Origin: Bryopsis sp. KO-2023
Taxonomy: Eukaryota > Chlorophyta > Ulvophyceae > Bryopsidales > Bryopsidaceae
Reading direction: 5' to 3'
Length of the DNA stretch: 64,000 nucleotides
Assembly (NCBI GenBank): GCA_030272585.1
Contig: BSYQ01000005.1
Span: 1,364,001-1,428,000, forward strand
Below the pieces are notes generated by a model. The model searched no databases and had not been told where the DNA came from. It saw nothing but the letters and a program-made list of their open reading frames with translations. The position numbers were made by a program, and so were the translations under genes. Shown piece after piece: positions 1 through 12,392 of this stretch. Position 1 is the first letter of the stretch; each line of letters opens with the position of its first letter.

Positions 1-514
1 GGCCTGCCCTAAATTTGCACAAGAAAATGAAAATGTGGCCCCAAATTCAATGATTCAACTTTAAATGTTTGAAACACAACACTGATTCGTCTCTGTTGGT
101 TGTGAGTTCTGAGGTATGGTCGATTGTTTTATTGGATGTGGCCCGAGCCCTACCAACTGTGGCCCAAAAACTATCTTATAAAAAATTGTTTTCGCCCCGT
201 CGTGGCCCAAAAAACTGCCAGTGAAATTTTTTGGGGGGGGCCACACTGGGCCACAAAAAAAAACACACACTGACATCGACCAAGATGTACAAGATAAAGA
301 AAGGTTTTCTGAGTGGCAGCCATTTCTCTCAGGGAATTTTTTTTTCTAGTTTGCAATGCATGTGTGGGTGTATGCTACCCCCTTCTACCCCATCCGCGAT
401 GCCCTACTGAGCACCCAAAAAGATTCATACTTTTATTTATTTGTTTTTAATTCTTTTTTTAAAGAGAAAGAAAGCTGTTCATGTGTGTGTTGTGTGTGTG
501 TTTTTTTTCCCCAG

Positions 515-649
515 GCGCTGGACCGTGCAGGTGGAAAGCTGGGAAACAAGGGCTACGAATTCGCAATCACTGCTTTAGAAATGAGCAGCACCATCGAACA
601 GTTGAAAGAAGACGAAAAGGCTATCGGTCGATGGGGTAGCGATGTCTGA
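515..649 (+). CDS. terminal exon of an unrecognised protein
   Basis: After a T-rich tract and a CCCCAG acceptor the reading frame runs 44 codons (beginning ALDRAGGKLGNKGYEF and ending IGRWGSDV) to a TGA at 647-649. The segment is helical and charged and has the composition of real coding sequence, unlike its surroundings. A possible polyadenylation signal (AATAAAG) lies near 902. Upstream exons must lie to the left: nothing convincing is visible between 1 and 514, where a GT-rich microsatellite and T-tract sit just before the acceptor. I do not recognise the family. It could belong to any helical cytosolic protein. Confidence 0.45.
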   Translation, partial: ALDRAGGKLGNKGYEFAITALEMSSTIEQLKEDEKAIGRWGSDV

Positions 650-2915
650 CTTTTTTCTCGTGTTTTTTTTGGGTGCGATTTTGGATAGTTGGCAATGTTT
701 TGATATTCAAGTTTTGGAACGGAATGTAATGAAATGAAATGGTTGTCTTGCAGTGGCATGGTTGGGGGTTGTGTTGGGTCTTTTTTTGGATATCCACGGC
801 AGCCAGGTGGTGAAAATTCATTCAAAACAAGATTTAAGAATTGGCTGGCACAAGAGATCCTTTGGTAAAGTTCGCCCAGCAAAAAATTGAATTAAAAAAT
901 ATTAATAAAGAAATATGATACGATGGGCATTGGAAAGAGGAGTATTAGAGTCGACCAAACGCATTGCCTCAACAGTACAATATCTCAAAAATACACACCG
1001 CCCAGCGGAAAATCCTGAAATTGAAGAACCAAAAAATGGGGAAGGATAATTAATTTTCTTAATCTATAGATTAAGAAAATAAATTTGCAAAACCCCTGAA
1101 TGGTTGAGAAGTGATTTATGTGATTTATGTTTGTTTTTTGGTTGAGAAGTTACGAGCGGTGTTATGAAAAAACGAACCTCATACTGGCAATACAGCTGAG
1201 GGGAGGGGCAGCGCACGGACTCGGCTGCAATCACTGCAGAAAATTAACAGATGAACTTGATCATCAACTTGAACTTGTTTCGTAATACAATCAAAGACGT
1301 TTCGCCGATTTCTGCACGGAAATTAATAACGCAGGTGACTAACCCCCGCCCCCCAACTTGTCGTCCGTGTTGGTTGTTTCTTTGGTGGTGGATTTTGTTC
1401 GGTCCAGTCTTGTGAGCGCTTTTCCTTCTTTTTACAAAAGAGTTGAAGGGCTGTGCGCCCTGGTGAACACCATCCAATAATAATGCTGGCAAGTGGTGGT
1501 GTGGTCACCAAATTACTGTACATACCAAGGGAAAATGCATAATTCTTTCCCTGCACATCTCTTGTAAGCGTGGTTTTTCCATTTTGCTTCAACCTCTTTT
1601 TGAACTGAAACTGCATGCATCCTTCCCTCCCATGATATGTATCCAATCAAATTTGCTTTACAAACCGATCACAACAAAATATCCTCAACTGTGTCAATCT
1701 TTGTCCAAAAACATATTTTTAGAAAATAAGAATCCTATTTTCTTTCTCTGTTTTTTTTTTCTCTCTCCCATGAGTAAAAAAAGTGTCATTGGAATGGGAA
1801 AGCACAGACCAAATCGCTCAACATTGCAACACACTGACGGATGTTCTCTGTCAATCTTCTGAATTTTTTTTTTCAACTCTTCCCACTGAAACAGCCCATC
1901 CTCATCAAACCACACACATATGAATAGTCTTGTTTAAAAAGGAAAGACCCTGATGCTCCCCCAAAAAACTTTTCTTTTTTTAATAACCTTTTGCCAACTT
2001 GGAATTGCCCCCAAGTGCAGGTTTTTTTTTCCTTGTATATTTTTGTCACAGGTTGGTTACCCTTGTCTCCTCATAAACTCAATTGAATCCAATTATTTCT
2101 AGTCTATATTTTTTTTTTCCTTTAATTTTTTTTCTTAGTGAACGCAAGAAATGCAACTTGCGCATGGCATATTCTGTATCTATGAATGAAAAAAACAGAT
2201 TGAAACTCTCTCATCACCATCACCCCCCACCAATAAAAGTTATCAAGAAAAAGCAAAACAATCTGACATCAAATACCGTAGTTGAAAACAAAACAAAACA
2301 ACAGACAGCACGAATGCTCTTTTCACATTTTTTTCCCCTTTTTTTCTATGTGGTGGGTGGGAGAAGGCCACCATCTATGACTCTGACCTCCCATGCTTTC
2401 AACCCGAAAAATATCCCGTGTGTAAAATGCAATTCTGCAGTCATCCTTCAGTATTATCAACTTGAAATAACTCAGTTCGAAAAAAAAAAGTAACACCCAC
2501 AGACCCAAGTGTCACAACCCGTAGTTGGTAGATTTAAGGACGGAGTTCATTTTTCCTTAAAATCTCTCTTATTGGTGAAATAAAAAACTCTCAAAGGGCA
2601 TGCAAGCCTATGTCAAACAAACATTTTAAACATTTTTCTTTGTGTTTTTCTTTTTTAAGGAAATCGTTTGGGATACATCAAAACAGTAAGCACCAGCATT
2701 TCTGCTCTATATATGTATTTTCATTTGACAAAAATTAATTTCTACCATCGGCTCTCTCTTTCTTACCACACACACACGAATAGTATTTTTTTCTGTCTAT
2801 TTCACCACTATTTTTTCGACTTTTTTCATTTTTTTGGTCAGTAGTTCTCCCACCCCCACCTCCTCTTAATCGTTCCACGGACAATCAATGAATCTTTTAT
2901 TCTCTTTGTGTGTAT
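650..2915. other. gene-poor stretch
   Basis: No coding segment is convincing here. The DNA is AT-rich with many T and A homopolymers and short microsatellites. It holds a perfect palindrome (listed separately) and a probable polyadenylation signal of the preceding exon near 902. Short frames on both strands have the low-complexity composition expected from poly(T) tracts. Confidence 0.5.
1053..1080. repeat. perfect 28-bp palindrome
   Basis: The sequence ATTTTCTTAATCTA is followed directly by its reverse complement, with no loop. It lies downstream of the exon ending at 649 and could be a hairpin in the transcript or simply an AT-rich palindrome. Confidence 0.8.
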
Positions 2916-2980
2916 TGTCCGAGTTACCAGTTTTCACTACTAGCGCTAGTACTGAAAATGACTTCCACGTTCATCATTCC
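2916..2980 (+). mobile_element. solo end of the TGTCCGAG terminal-inverted-repeat element
   Basis: About 65 bp begin with TGTCCGAGTTACCAG and contain the palindromic core ACTAGCGCTAGT. They match, with a few differences, the reverse complement of the right end of the full element at 35519-36819. The match stops near 2980 and no second end is seen nearby, so this is a truncated or solo copy. It shows the family is repeated in the genome. Confidence 0.75.
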
Positions 2981-5500
2981 TGATCGTGTGGACCGAACAC
3001 TCCCAATAATTATAAGGCGTGTGACGGAGCTAGAAAGAACATGGCAGATGTACTGCCACGAAATGTCACAATTATTCCGATGTTAATTCGGATGAACGGA
3101 ACTCACCAGCTCACACTGATAAACAGTCGTATTACGCGCTGCTCTATGTGAGACCTGGTGGTTCGTACGTTGGGTTCAACTCCCAGCGAGGTCGATGACG
3201 TAGGAATAGTTGTATATCGATGTGCTGGAAGATATCGAATAGCTGGCACGCCAACCCATGGCAGCGCAGAGTACTGGGAGTCATACTATAGGCACTGTCA
3301 AAACTGTGACATCCGAGGTATGACTCCCATGAAACGTGCAGCTGGGAAAACAAGGAGCCAGCGAAAACACGATGGAATACAGCGCATCGAATATAGCCCA
3401 CTACGAAATACGATCTTTAAGGTGATCGATACAGCTATAAGTCGGGTCGCTTGTCGACCCTTGCTGTGACGCCGAACTCGCAGCCAACACATGTGCGCTA
3501 GCACTAGAACTGGCTGCGAGTATAAAAATAGGGCGAAGTTTTCTAAAGAGAACTAAGTTTCTGAAAACCTCGGCGGTATACCCCCTCGGAAGTTTATTAA
3601 AAGTTTACTGAAGCTCTGAATCGGACGTGGAAAAGATTAGCTATCGGATCCGCACGGGAAATCTAATTCGGACGAGGTATAACTTAGATCTATTAATAAA
3701 CATACCCAAGGATATGTATTACTGTTTTTCTGTGGGATACACCATCCCTTCTCTTTTCTGTAAACATTTTCTTACAAAGTATATATGTGTGTGAGTGTGT
3801 GTGTGTGAATAAGAACTCAGAGGAAATCTCTGAAGGTTTCCTCTATCCTTATGATTTCTGGATAAAGAGGTTGATGTTTCTGAAGTGTTTGTGGAGTCAG
3901 TTGGGAGACTGAGAGTAAAATAGGCTATTTCTGAACAGCCTTTAATCCTAGATGTCAGAAGAAGGAAAAGTAAGAGTAGAGGGAAGGTGCTGTCCTTCCC
4001 TTAGGAGTTTTTGCACTCAGAGGAGCTGCCCTCTCCTCTGAGTGTCTCCTTGTCTTTTGTTGTGTTTCTCCCTTCTCCAGCTCAGTTTCCAGAGTCCCCT
4101 TAGGCCATGGTCTCTTAGCGACCACCCTCCAGGGGACTCCACTTTCTGTCTCAGTCTCGGGAGCAAGGCCCTCTTAGCGGGTGTCTCCGTCGACTTTGAC
4201 TCGTATTGCGTTCAGGTGCCTGGTCTTAGGCCTTTCGTGAGTGGCAGGGTTCGAACTTATGACTGTTGGATTGCGATGTTTTGATTGTGCGACTGGTCTT
4301 AGCCGACTTCTTGGGTGACGATAGTCTCAGTGCGTCGCAGTTTAAATACCGAGTTTTTGATATGACATTCAAAGTCGGTGTAGTCCGACTCAGTTGCTGT
4401 AGACGGACTCTGCAGCAGTTCGGTGCGACTCTATCTTTAGTCGCGGCGCGAATGAAAAGTTAGTAGTTGCGCCGAATGCGTTTTCTGGATCGTCACAAGG
4501 CGTCCCAAGCTTCGCCTTGTTGATGGGACACATGCAGTCGAGGTACGATAAACTTCACGAAGGGGGGAAAACACGGAGCGTTTGTGCGGTTTACTAACGC
4601 GCGCGGTTGGTTTCTGTAAAGCTATTTTGGGAGCCGGATGGATGGATGTCCGACGAGTAGCGGTAGTGGCAGTAGCGGACTCAGTAGGTGATAGGGGAGT
4701 AGCGATTATGGGGCGACACCCCTCCAGCACCACCAGCCTGCGATTGGCATTGGGATGTTGGATTGCATCAGTTGCAGCGCCACAGGTCCCACAATGTTGT
4801 TTCTGGCTTTTGTCGGTGCAGAGAGACTTCGACATTCTCGAAAGAGGTTGCAAAGTAAAGGCAAGGTCAGAAAATACAGACAATCCCGAAAAACCTCAAC
4901 AAATAAGTTTCAAGAGTTTATGGCATCAGGTCAGTATGGTGCATGATTAGTCATCACCACATGCCAGAAAGTACATCCCTCTTCTTTCTTTGCCATAAAA
5001 ATGTTGTTTTTATTGGGGGGGGGGGGGGGGTTCCAGGCAAGCAGACAAATCATGGACAGTCCCAAAAACAATAGTGATATAAAACTACCCAGTGGTGGCT
5101 CTTTAGAATGCTTACAAACAACAGGTAATAATCAACAGCTCAGCACAAAATCAGTGCATCCATGGAAGGAAACAGCAAATACAATTTATCCAGCAGGATA
5201 AATTTGTAGATCTGTTTTTCGAGTTATCTCGGTGGTGGTTGAACGAATGCGATTTGCGATTTCAAGGGAAGCAAAAAAAAAAGCAAACATATGACGTTTC
5301 AAAAAAAAAAAAAAAAAACTGCCCAAAAATTCTGAACAAAAAATTCATCTCGGCTGCCATTCTGCCCTCGATCGCTCCAATGCTCAGGCCATCGGAAATC
5401 GAGATCCATCTATCCACCACCACGGCTCCATCCCACCTGATCAAACAGAAACCACTCAAAAGACTCGGAATTCCAACAACACAGGCGACCATGAAGTCTT
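2981..5500. other. unassigned stretch with repeat-like character and a tRNA-like motif
   Basis: GC content is higher than in the flanks, but I recognise no protein. At 3521-3532 there is a TATA-box-like motif in a region that could be repeat-derived. At about 4238-4310 the minus strand contains a GTTCGAAC T-loop-like core spaced from a box-A-like segment, resembling other degenerate tRNA-like sequences in this window (27.2, 49.2, 53.5 kb). A run of 17 G lies just before 5031. From 5031 to 5201 there is a short frame after a possible acceptor with no family match. Confidence 0.35.
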
Positions 5501-5519
5501 CCTCCACTCTCAGAGAGCT

Positions 5520-8040
5520 CGCACAATTCCATACATCGGAAATCCTTCTCCCCCCCCCCCCAAAAAAAAAGGGCAAGCTTTCAGGGTCGTTAAGTGAAGT
5601 CCTGATCTGGTAAAATGAAACGCAGAGCAGAGAGAATGAAATAACACTTGTCATACTACCCTGCACAACCCCCACCTCCTCCCATCTATTTTTCTTTTTT
5701 AATGCTTTCTCAAGGATCCAACAGCAAAAAAGCGAAACAATTCTTTGGAATATATGTGTGTGTGTTTTTTCTCCTGTTCAAGTCTTACGATGTGTACAGC
5801 TCTGTTTGCCAGTACGATAGGAAGTCCTTCCTCAGCTCTGTGGATTGAGATTTCCCTTCCACCTCCTTGGTTTCAAACCTTCCATCCGATGTTCAAAACA
5901 GGGCATCGACAGCCGTCCAACACCTGGCCTTCAACCTAATCAAAACAACACCACTCTCTTGCATCGACCCCCAAAAATTCTTATCAAAATAAATAAATGA
6001 ATAATTAAAATTTCAAGAAACCAAGAGGGGGGAGGGCGTCAGATAAAGTTTTTCTGGTGCACAAACATAATCCCTCTTCACACACACAAAAACAAGACAA
6101 ACCGGGATCACCAGTTATTAGTCAATGATGGGAAAACACCAGTGCTACTCTGTGGCATCAACAAACCCACAGTATATAAAAAAAAGCTAACATTCTGGAA
6201 AATTGTGAGTTGACCAGACCTGAGGGCAGCACAGCCATTGGAGGTTCACTGCAAACTCGGACTGAAGCAGTCGCTCCTTTGAGTTGAAGTATTGACTCTC
6301 TGGCAAGGGTCCTCCTGGATGAAAACAACACCACCACAATCCCAAAAACTGAACAACAAAAACGCCCAGGAATTCCACACAGAATGACTATGGCCAGGAT
6401 GTATCCGCCCCCCCTTCCCAGAACCACCACAAGGTTCTGTTGAAATAATAATTTAAAAACACGAAAAGAAACAAAAGTTGGTTACCTCATGGTCCTCAGC
6501 AACAGACGATGCTCCGCCTTCGCTCCTTGGACAGACTTGCTCCTCCTCTTCTTCTTGTTCATTTTCTTGCTCCACCGCTTCCCTCTCAGAGCTTGCTTTG
6601 TCACTGGGACGCCCATCACCCTCCTTCAGTACTTCGTTTCGTTCCTGCTCTTGTGAAATGTTTTCTCCAGCAACGGTGCCTCCATGGGCTGTGCTCCTTT
6701 CCAAATCTGCTGATGTCCAGGGTTTACGGGAGAGCGTTGCAGAAACTGGGAAATCGACCAAATTCACAACCACTTGCTGATTTGATTTGGGATCCCAAGA
6801 GGGGATGTCTGCTTATGTTTTTTCTGTTCGCTTTCGGGAAGAAAACAAAAAATCACAGCTCCACGGACTCCACAATGTCGAGGTCTCTGTGTTGATAGGT
6901 TTCAAAAATAGAACAAAAAATCATCGCCTGACAAATTTGATGACAGAGGTTTTCTTTTCAGATGCAGAGCATAGACACCTTTTGGCTTCAGATTCCAGTT
7001 GACGGTTGTCCTTTTCCTCTGCACCACAAAAAAACACAAGAGAATATTTCTGGTGCAAATCAGAAAATCACAGATGAAATGGAGCATGTTTATAGTGTTA
7101 TTTTTTATTTTTTTTCATATTTGTTCGACTCAAGGTTGAAGGAGTTGTACCTCTTCTTTGAATGCAGCTTGTGCAATGACTCCATTACGAATCTGGACCT
7201 TCAGGCCAGCACCTAAATTTTTGAAAAAAAAAAAAAAAAGGAAAGACAAAAACGCTGACTGAACCAAAAAAGAGCATGGTTTCATGAGGGTCCAGGATAT
7301 AAATCAGAATTTCAAAAAGATTAATACATTTTTTCCATCGCTGCAAAGATCATGGAATTACCCCATCCCCAATAAACAAAAAAACAAAAAAAGGACCTCC
7401 CAGGAGGTGGTCCTGAAGGTGCTTCATATCCTCCATAGAGAGCTCATATTCCACCTCGGTAGTAATAACAGCTCGCATTCTCCTTCAGGAAAGGTATTAT
7501 TAAATACTACCCATCGTTGTCGATCGATTGAAACGCCGACCCGCACATACGGATGTATGATTCAACGACAGCAAGCCAAATCAGAAACCAAAAGATACTT
7601 CAATCGTATACACCTCTGTTCCCTCCCCATCGCTCTCTTTCCTTCGACGATCAGAAACCCCAGCTCCAGGTCCCAGACATGAAAGGATTGAAAGCTTTTT
7701 AGGCAGGGTTCGCAAACAGGCTGCTTTAATATGTCGCACTCGAGTGAAAATGATCAGCGACAGATCAGTGTTGCGAATACCCTCCTCAAGTGCTGCGTCC
7801 TTTTTCTCCACTTCCTAATTGATCGAGCAATTATCGGTTTGACGAGAGAACGATGCATCGATACATATGTGACTTTGTGGGGTACTTGAGAGCAGCGAGC
7901 GACTAGTTGAACGAGTGCGAACATATCAAAGCAAGTAAATACACAACAAGAAGCTCCTATGATTGAACCGGAAACATATATGTGTGCATGCATGCTTTTT
8001 CTGACCTTGCGGAAATAGAAGAAAGAAACCAGCAAATCTA
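5520..8040 (-). repeat. copy A of a dispersed gene-containing block (inverted relative to copy B)
   Basis: Read on the minus strand, this interval is collinear with plus-strand DNA of copy B. 5520-6110 matches about 28935-28440, 6640-7090 matches 28415-27970, and 7500-7915 matches 27810-27405. 7930-8040 matches the minus strand of about 25775-25690. About 530 bp (6115-6640) are present only here; copy B has a GT microsatellite at that point. Minus-strand exon-like pieces include an acidic segment near 7030-6960 and a Glu-rich one at 6780-6490 (PVSATLSRKPWTSADLERS and an EEEEEQ run). Copy B leads straight into Patched-like exons, but here the homology ends near 5520. The block therefore looks like a duplicated, decaying piece of a host gene. 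Confidence 0.7.
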
Positions 8041-8675
8041 AATCACAAACAACACTGGTAAAGTTTTGTCCACAAAAAATGGAGCACATGATTCAGCAAA
8101 ACCAGCTTCGAACTTACATATCTCTGCATATGACCAAGATTTCTTCTCCTATTTTTTTTTGTTTCCCTCGACCCATCTTTCCATACAGCACCTGCCCCCC
8201 CTCCCTCCTTTTGTTTTTTTTTGGCAAATTTCCACATCCAGAGATTGTGGTAATAAGAAACACCAAATACTGCAAAAACTTCAAAAATAAAAATCAATTC
8301 TTCCCCCTTTTTTCACCATCCCCCTATGCCTGCCTTTTTTTTTTTTTAACCCAAATGCATTATATGTACACACAATTATACGCAACATCGACGGTGTAAT
8401 ACATCGGCAGCATTTGGAGTTCCAGACAAATTGCTCCATGCAGATTTTTCCAAATTTCATTGATTATTTTTTGCTTTTCCGCTTTTTTGCGTTAGTATCG
8501 ATTTTTTCTTTTTCTTTTGAAAATCGTCTATCAAAACTAACTCGCTTGGGGGAAAAAAATGACGAAGCACATCCTACCAGCCTCCCAAATTTTTAATATC
8601 ATGAACTGTTCCAGTTTCATACTGAAAAAAAGCAATTGATTGTTTCTTTCATAATATACAACCTTGAGATTGGCT

Positions 8676-10864
8676 TCAAGTGCCTGAGGTTGCCCCCGAC
8701 CCAGTTGCTGCTGATCCTTCACCTCCAATCCTCGTCGAGCCCGCGAAATACGGATGCTTGAGGGCATCGGAAGCCTGCAAATGAACAACCCACACCACCA
8801 TTTATATGTACAAACTGGCATTGATTAATATTTAATCAACCAATTAGTTTCAAGCATATATCATGCATGTCACCACAGTAACTCGCAGAGATTCTCCCAA
8901 CATATAATCCAAAAACAAAATTACGAGGGCAAAAAAAGCAGGTTGGGGTAGTGTTTGCTTGAAGTTGAAAATAAAAATGGGGTCGAAAAAGAAAAAATCC
9001 TGTCATTGTTTAAAGGTTTAGAAGGTGTTTATAAAGGTTTTCAGATTTTTCCGTTTTCCATTTCTTCAAGCTTACATGAATTCTCTGCGAGGGATCGCAG
9101 TGCAGCATTTTCATGAGCAAATCCAATGCATCCTGATCGCCTCTCATGCACTCCTCCATCGTCGTGTTCAATTCTCCTGGTTCAAATTCAGGAAAGTTCA
9201 TCCTGCAAAAATCCACAAGGAAACAATCATTAAAAAAAGGAAAAGAAACATTTCAGCTCACTCCTGAATTGCTTCAAAAAAATATGTTTCGGAAGGAATT
9301 CACAAGATAATGGAGTGTGCCCCGGGTATGTCGAAAACCTCACCACGACGGAAGCTCTGTGACACCTGGCCATATTTCCTCATTCGGCGACCCAAGCATC
9401 TGGAATATCGCGAGCAGCTGGGTGAAATAGCACTCCCCTCGGAGCAGAGGCTTCTGTGTGACGGGCAAACAACAAAACATAGAACACATTTACCCCCGTC
9501 GAGAAAAAACAAAAATAAATATCAAGCAACTGAAAATAAAATCATCCCAACTCACCCCGAGGAAGAGCTCGGCGAAAATGCAGCCCATACTCCACATGTC
9601 GATCTGATAGGTGTATTGCCCCCCTAGAAGAATTTCAGGGGCCATGTACCAGAGCGACATTACCTAATCAAAAGTCAAATCAAACAAATCAAAAAATAAA
9701 AACAGAACCCCTCAGAAACACAATTTCACACAGCCAAAAATACACGGAGCCTATATGTCCAGGCCCGTTAAAAAACCGAACAGCCAGGGCTTTTTCAGAA
9801 GTAGAAAAAACAAATCACAGTAGTAATGAGGATTTCCGACCGCACAACTCATTAATCAAATTAAGGAGATTAAAAACAATGTGTTTTTTCATGAAAACTT
9901 TCAGATGTGCATAAAACAAGTGTATACAAAAGGTGGTGAATTTTCAGCACCATCCAACGCGTACATCAGGAGTTTCAGTGGATTTCATCTTTGGATGGCA
10001 AATCAAACTTCCACACGCGTTTAAAAACCGGACAGCCGATTACCCGATTTACAGTACCTCATGTGTGTAGGTCGAAACGGGCACCGTCAGATTCCTCGCC
10101 AGACCCATATCTGCAATCCTCACGGTTGGCTTTTCATTCGGTGCGGTTGAAACGAGGATATTCGCCGGTTTGAGATCCCGATGCACGATACAATTTACAT
10201 GCAGCTTCTCAACTCCGGTCAGCAACTCTTTCATTATGTGCTGCAAACAGAGAGTTCTCTTAAACTCAAAGAGTAAAAGAAAAGGAAAAGCTGGGAAAAG
10301 CTGGGAAAAGCTGGTTGAGGTACCTGTATCACTTCCGGATTCAGCCAGTGGGGGATATTCTTGACTCTAAAACACTGCTTGTCAAAAAAAGTTTTTAGGT
10401 GGCACAAGTGCTTCTCGAACACCTGGACAGTTCCATCACAACAGGTCGCGCCTCAGTCGAAAAAACAAAACAGGTCGCGCTTCAGTCGAAAAAACAAAAC
10501 ATGCACAGAGGAAAAAAAAGCATAACAGCATCCTCACCAAAAGCACGCTGTGGTCTTCGTCGAAGAAATGGTCTTCGAGCCTGCGACGAAACGAAGACAA
10601 GTTAGCCGCGTTCAGTGAAGAGATGAGCGAGAGAGGTTGCCATCGATCCACGCACCTTACAATGTGCTCACTCTCCTCGTTCATCCACTTTAACATGCCG
10701 ACTTCGCGGATAACAGAAACTGGAATGCCCTCCTCTGGGCAAACCTCGGCCTTGGCTCTCTTCACCGCCACAACCCGCTCCGATGATCTTTCTCTTGATA
10801 GAAAGACCTCACCATACGTGCCTTCGCCCAAAAGTTTTCGTTTTCCCAGTGAATAGCGATCCAT
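8676..10864 (-). CDS. cyclin-dependent kinase-like Ser/Thr kinase, complete, eight exons
   Basis: Eight exons join in frame into 325 residues: 10864-10656, 10580-10538, 10422-10324, 10240-10058, 9663-9556, 9453-9344, 9202-9076 and 8774-8676 (TGA). This is the usual length of a CDK catalytic domain. The ATG at 10864 gives [20 protein letters not shown], with the glycine loop in place. VAVKRAK carries the ATP-binding lysine. PVSVIRE replaces the PSTAIRE cyclin-binding helix. [10 protein letters not shown] is the catalytic loop. DMG stands where most CDKs have DFG. The activation segment ends [16 protein letters not shown], with Met in place of Arg in [21 protein letters not shown] closes the C-lobe. 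A cyclin partner is expected from the PSTAIRE-like helix. The DMG motif recalls CDK8/19, but the rest is CDK1/2-like, so the subfamily is open. Confidence 0.92.
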
Positions 10865-11169
10865 TTCTTCCGTGGACTGAACTAACACGGACCCAGGGCG
10901 TTTTCGAAAAGACACTCACCAACTGCACCCGAGAGCCCGTTTTAAACTCGCACGCACCCCACCCCCTTTCGCCGGTTTTCAAACGCGCCAGAAACTGGAT
11001 GTCCCACACTGGCTCCCAGGACGGGCATAGCAGGGCTCCGAGGTAACCTGCGCCAGGGATATATATGATACCGCGTGATACCCTCCATATCGTCCATATC
11101 GTCTCATTTTTTTCCTTGCCTGGTTTGTAGCACTCGACGAGGGCTGTCTGAACGGCATGCACTGGAACG

Positions 11170-11560
11170 TTTAGCTCCCTCGTGAAACCTATCGTCGCGG
11201 TTTCGGAAGCTGCCGTTCGCCCGCAACGCTTCCCTTGAAGACGTCAGTACGACCCCTTTTTCGAACGTGGTTTGTCCTTCGTTTTGAAGACACAGAAATT
11301 CTGTTCGTAGGATCGTGTTAGCGATTCGAGGAGGGGACTTCAGTGCATCTCGTTGGTCTTGTCATTACGTGAGCGTGAGATTTGTATACATGCATTTTAA
11401 AACACTGGTTCGCTTTTTGAGAAGGACGGCACTATACAATAGTTAGTCTTGGGTGGTCAGGGTTGAGTCTTTGGTGAAAGAGCACTTAATTTCTTTTTCT
11501 GGAAAGAGCATTATTGATATTAGGCTGTGGTCTTCTAATTTTAAGAATATTTTTCGAGGT
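11170..11560. promoter_or_regulatory. upstream region of the CDK gene, no defined site
   Basis: This GC-richer stretch separates the CDK start (10864, minus strand) from the LINE-like remnant on the plus strand. A plus-strand frame resembling the remnant begins near 11430. I see no clear TATA box or other promoter element that I could place with confidence. Confidence 0.25.
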
Positions 11561-11563
11561 TGA

Positions 11564-11992
11564 CTTTTTCGTCGGAGAAGTCCCATGTTCGGTATTTTTT
11601 TAGTCAAATCAAACGGAATATTCGATTCTTGGATTGCCTTTCTGTCCTTTCGACAAGCTCTCTGCAGAAAAATTTATTGTGCCTTTCGGGCGGGGGTTCA
11701 TGGTCTTCAGGTAGATTCGGGTCGGTTACAACATCCTCTTGTGGTGCGGGAGTTACGATTCTGCAGGGTATGTGGTTTTGGGGTAGTGGAGGATGAGTTC
11801 CATTTTCTTTATGTGTGTCCGGCATATAATTTTTTGCGTATTCGCTGGTCGGAGTTTTTCCGTTGTCGCAATCTTTTCTTTCTCTTCAATAGGGTTGATC
11901 AGATTAAGGTTGCACGTATGTTAAAGGATTTTTTTCTCTTACGGAGGGCTGTCTTGTGTATTCGGGAGGGCAATGCTGCGGGTTCTTCTTAA
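11564..11992 (+). mobile_element. 3' part of a LINE-like element: C-terminal zinc-knuckle region of a reverse-transcriptase polyprotein
   Basis: The frame contains FCRVCGFGVVEDEFHFLYVC followed by PAYNFLR. The pattern CxxC, then EDExHFLxxCPxY, is the characteristic C-terminal region of many non-LTR retrotransposon ORF2 proteins. The preceding GRLQHPLVVREL segment fits the same position. No reverse-transcriptase core is present, so the copy is 5'-truncated. It begins within about 600 bp of the CDK start. The last 20 nt overlap the start of the dUTPase frame in another register. A different retroelement class is possible, since only the tail is visible. Confidence 0.6.
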
Positions 11993-12392
11993 ACATAATG
12001 CTGCTAGAGTTCCGACTCGGGCTTCCTTGGGTTCGGCGGGCTATGACCTTTATTCGCCCCAGGATTATGTTATTCCAGCTTGGAATAACGGTCTGGTTGA
12101 TATGGGTGTGGCGGTTGAAATCCCTCAAGGTTATTATGGTCGGTTGGAAATTCGTTCGGGTCTCTGTGCTAGGTTCAAGTTATTTCTGGGTGCTGGGGTT
12201 ATTGACAGTGACTATAGGGGTTCTTTGATTGCGGTTCTTTTTAACTTCTCCTCTGAAGATTTTTACATTAAAGCGGGTGATAGGGTGGTTCAATTACTTT
12301 TGGAAAAAATTGTTACTCCTCAAGTAATTATTGCAGATTCTTTGTCCCTTACGGATCGTGGTTCGGGTAGTTTTGGGTCTACTGGCAGTTAG
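11973..12392 (+). CDS. dUTP diphosphatase (dUTPase), intronless, probably element-encoded
   Basis: An uninterrupted 139-residue frame contains all five trimeric dUTPase motifs: GSAGYDLYSPQD (1), GRLEIRSGL (2), GAGVIDSDYRGS (3, with the catalytic Asp and Tyr), GDRVVQLLLEKI (4) and RGSGSFGSTGS (5, the C-terminal arm). The enzyme hydrolyses dUTP to dUMP and pyrophosphate, limiting uracil in DNA. The gene has no introns, whereas the host genes here are intron-dense. It overlaps the retrotransposon-type tail by 20 nt, so it was probably carried by that element rather than being the host housekeeping gene. The length is that of the free-standing enzyme. A captured or viral-type origin cannot be excluded. 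Confidence 0.88.
   Translation: MLRVLLKHNAARVPTRASLGSAGYDLYSPQDYVIPAWNNGLVDMGVAVEIPQGYYGRLEIRSGLCARFKLFLGAGVIDSDYRGSLIAVLFNFSSEDFYIKAGDRVVQLLLEKIVTPQVIIADSLSLTDRGSGSFGSTGS

Noticed and set aside
3430-3720. Possible solo LTR (TATA-like box followed by AATAAA)
   Set aside because: I could not find matching terminal dinucleotides, a second copy or a target-site duplication.
5262-5520. Membrane-protein-like minus-strand frame adjoining copy A
   Set aside because: It does not match the Patched-like exon found at the equivalent place in copy B, and homology stops at the boundary, so I could not support a gene call.
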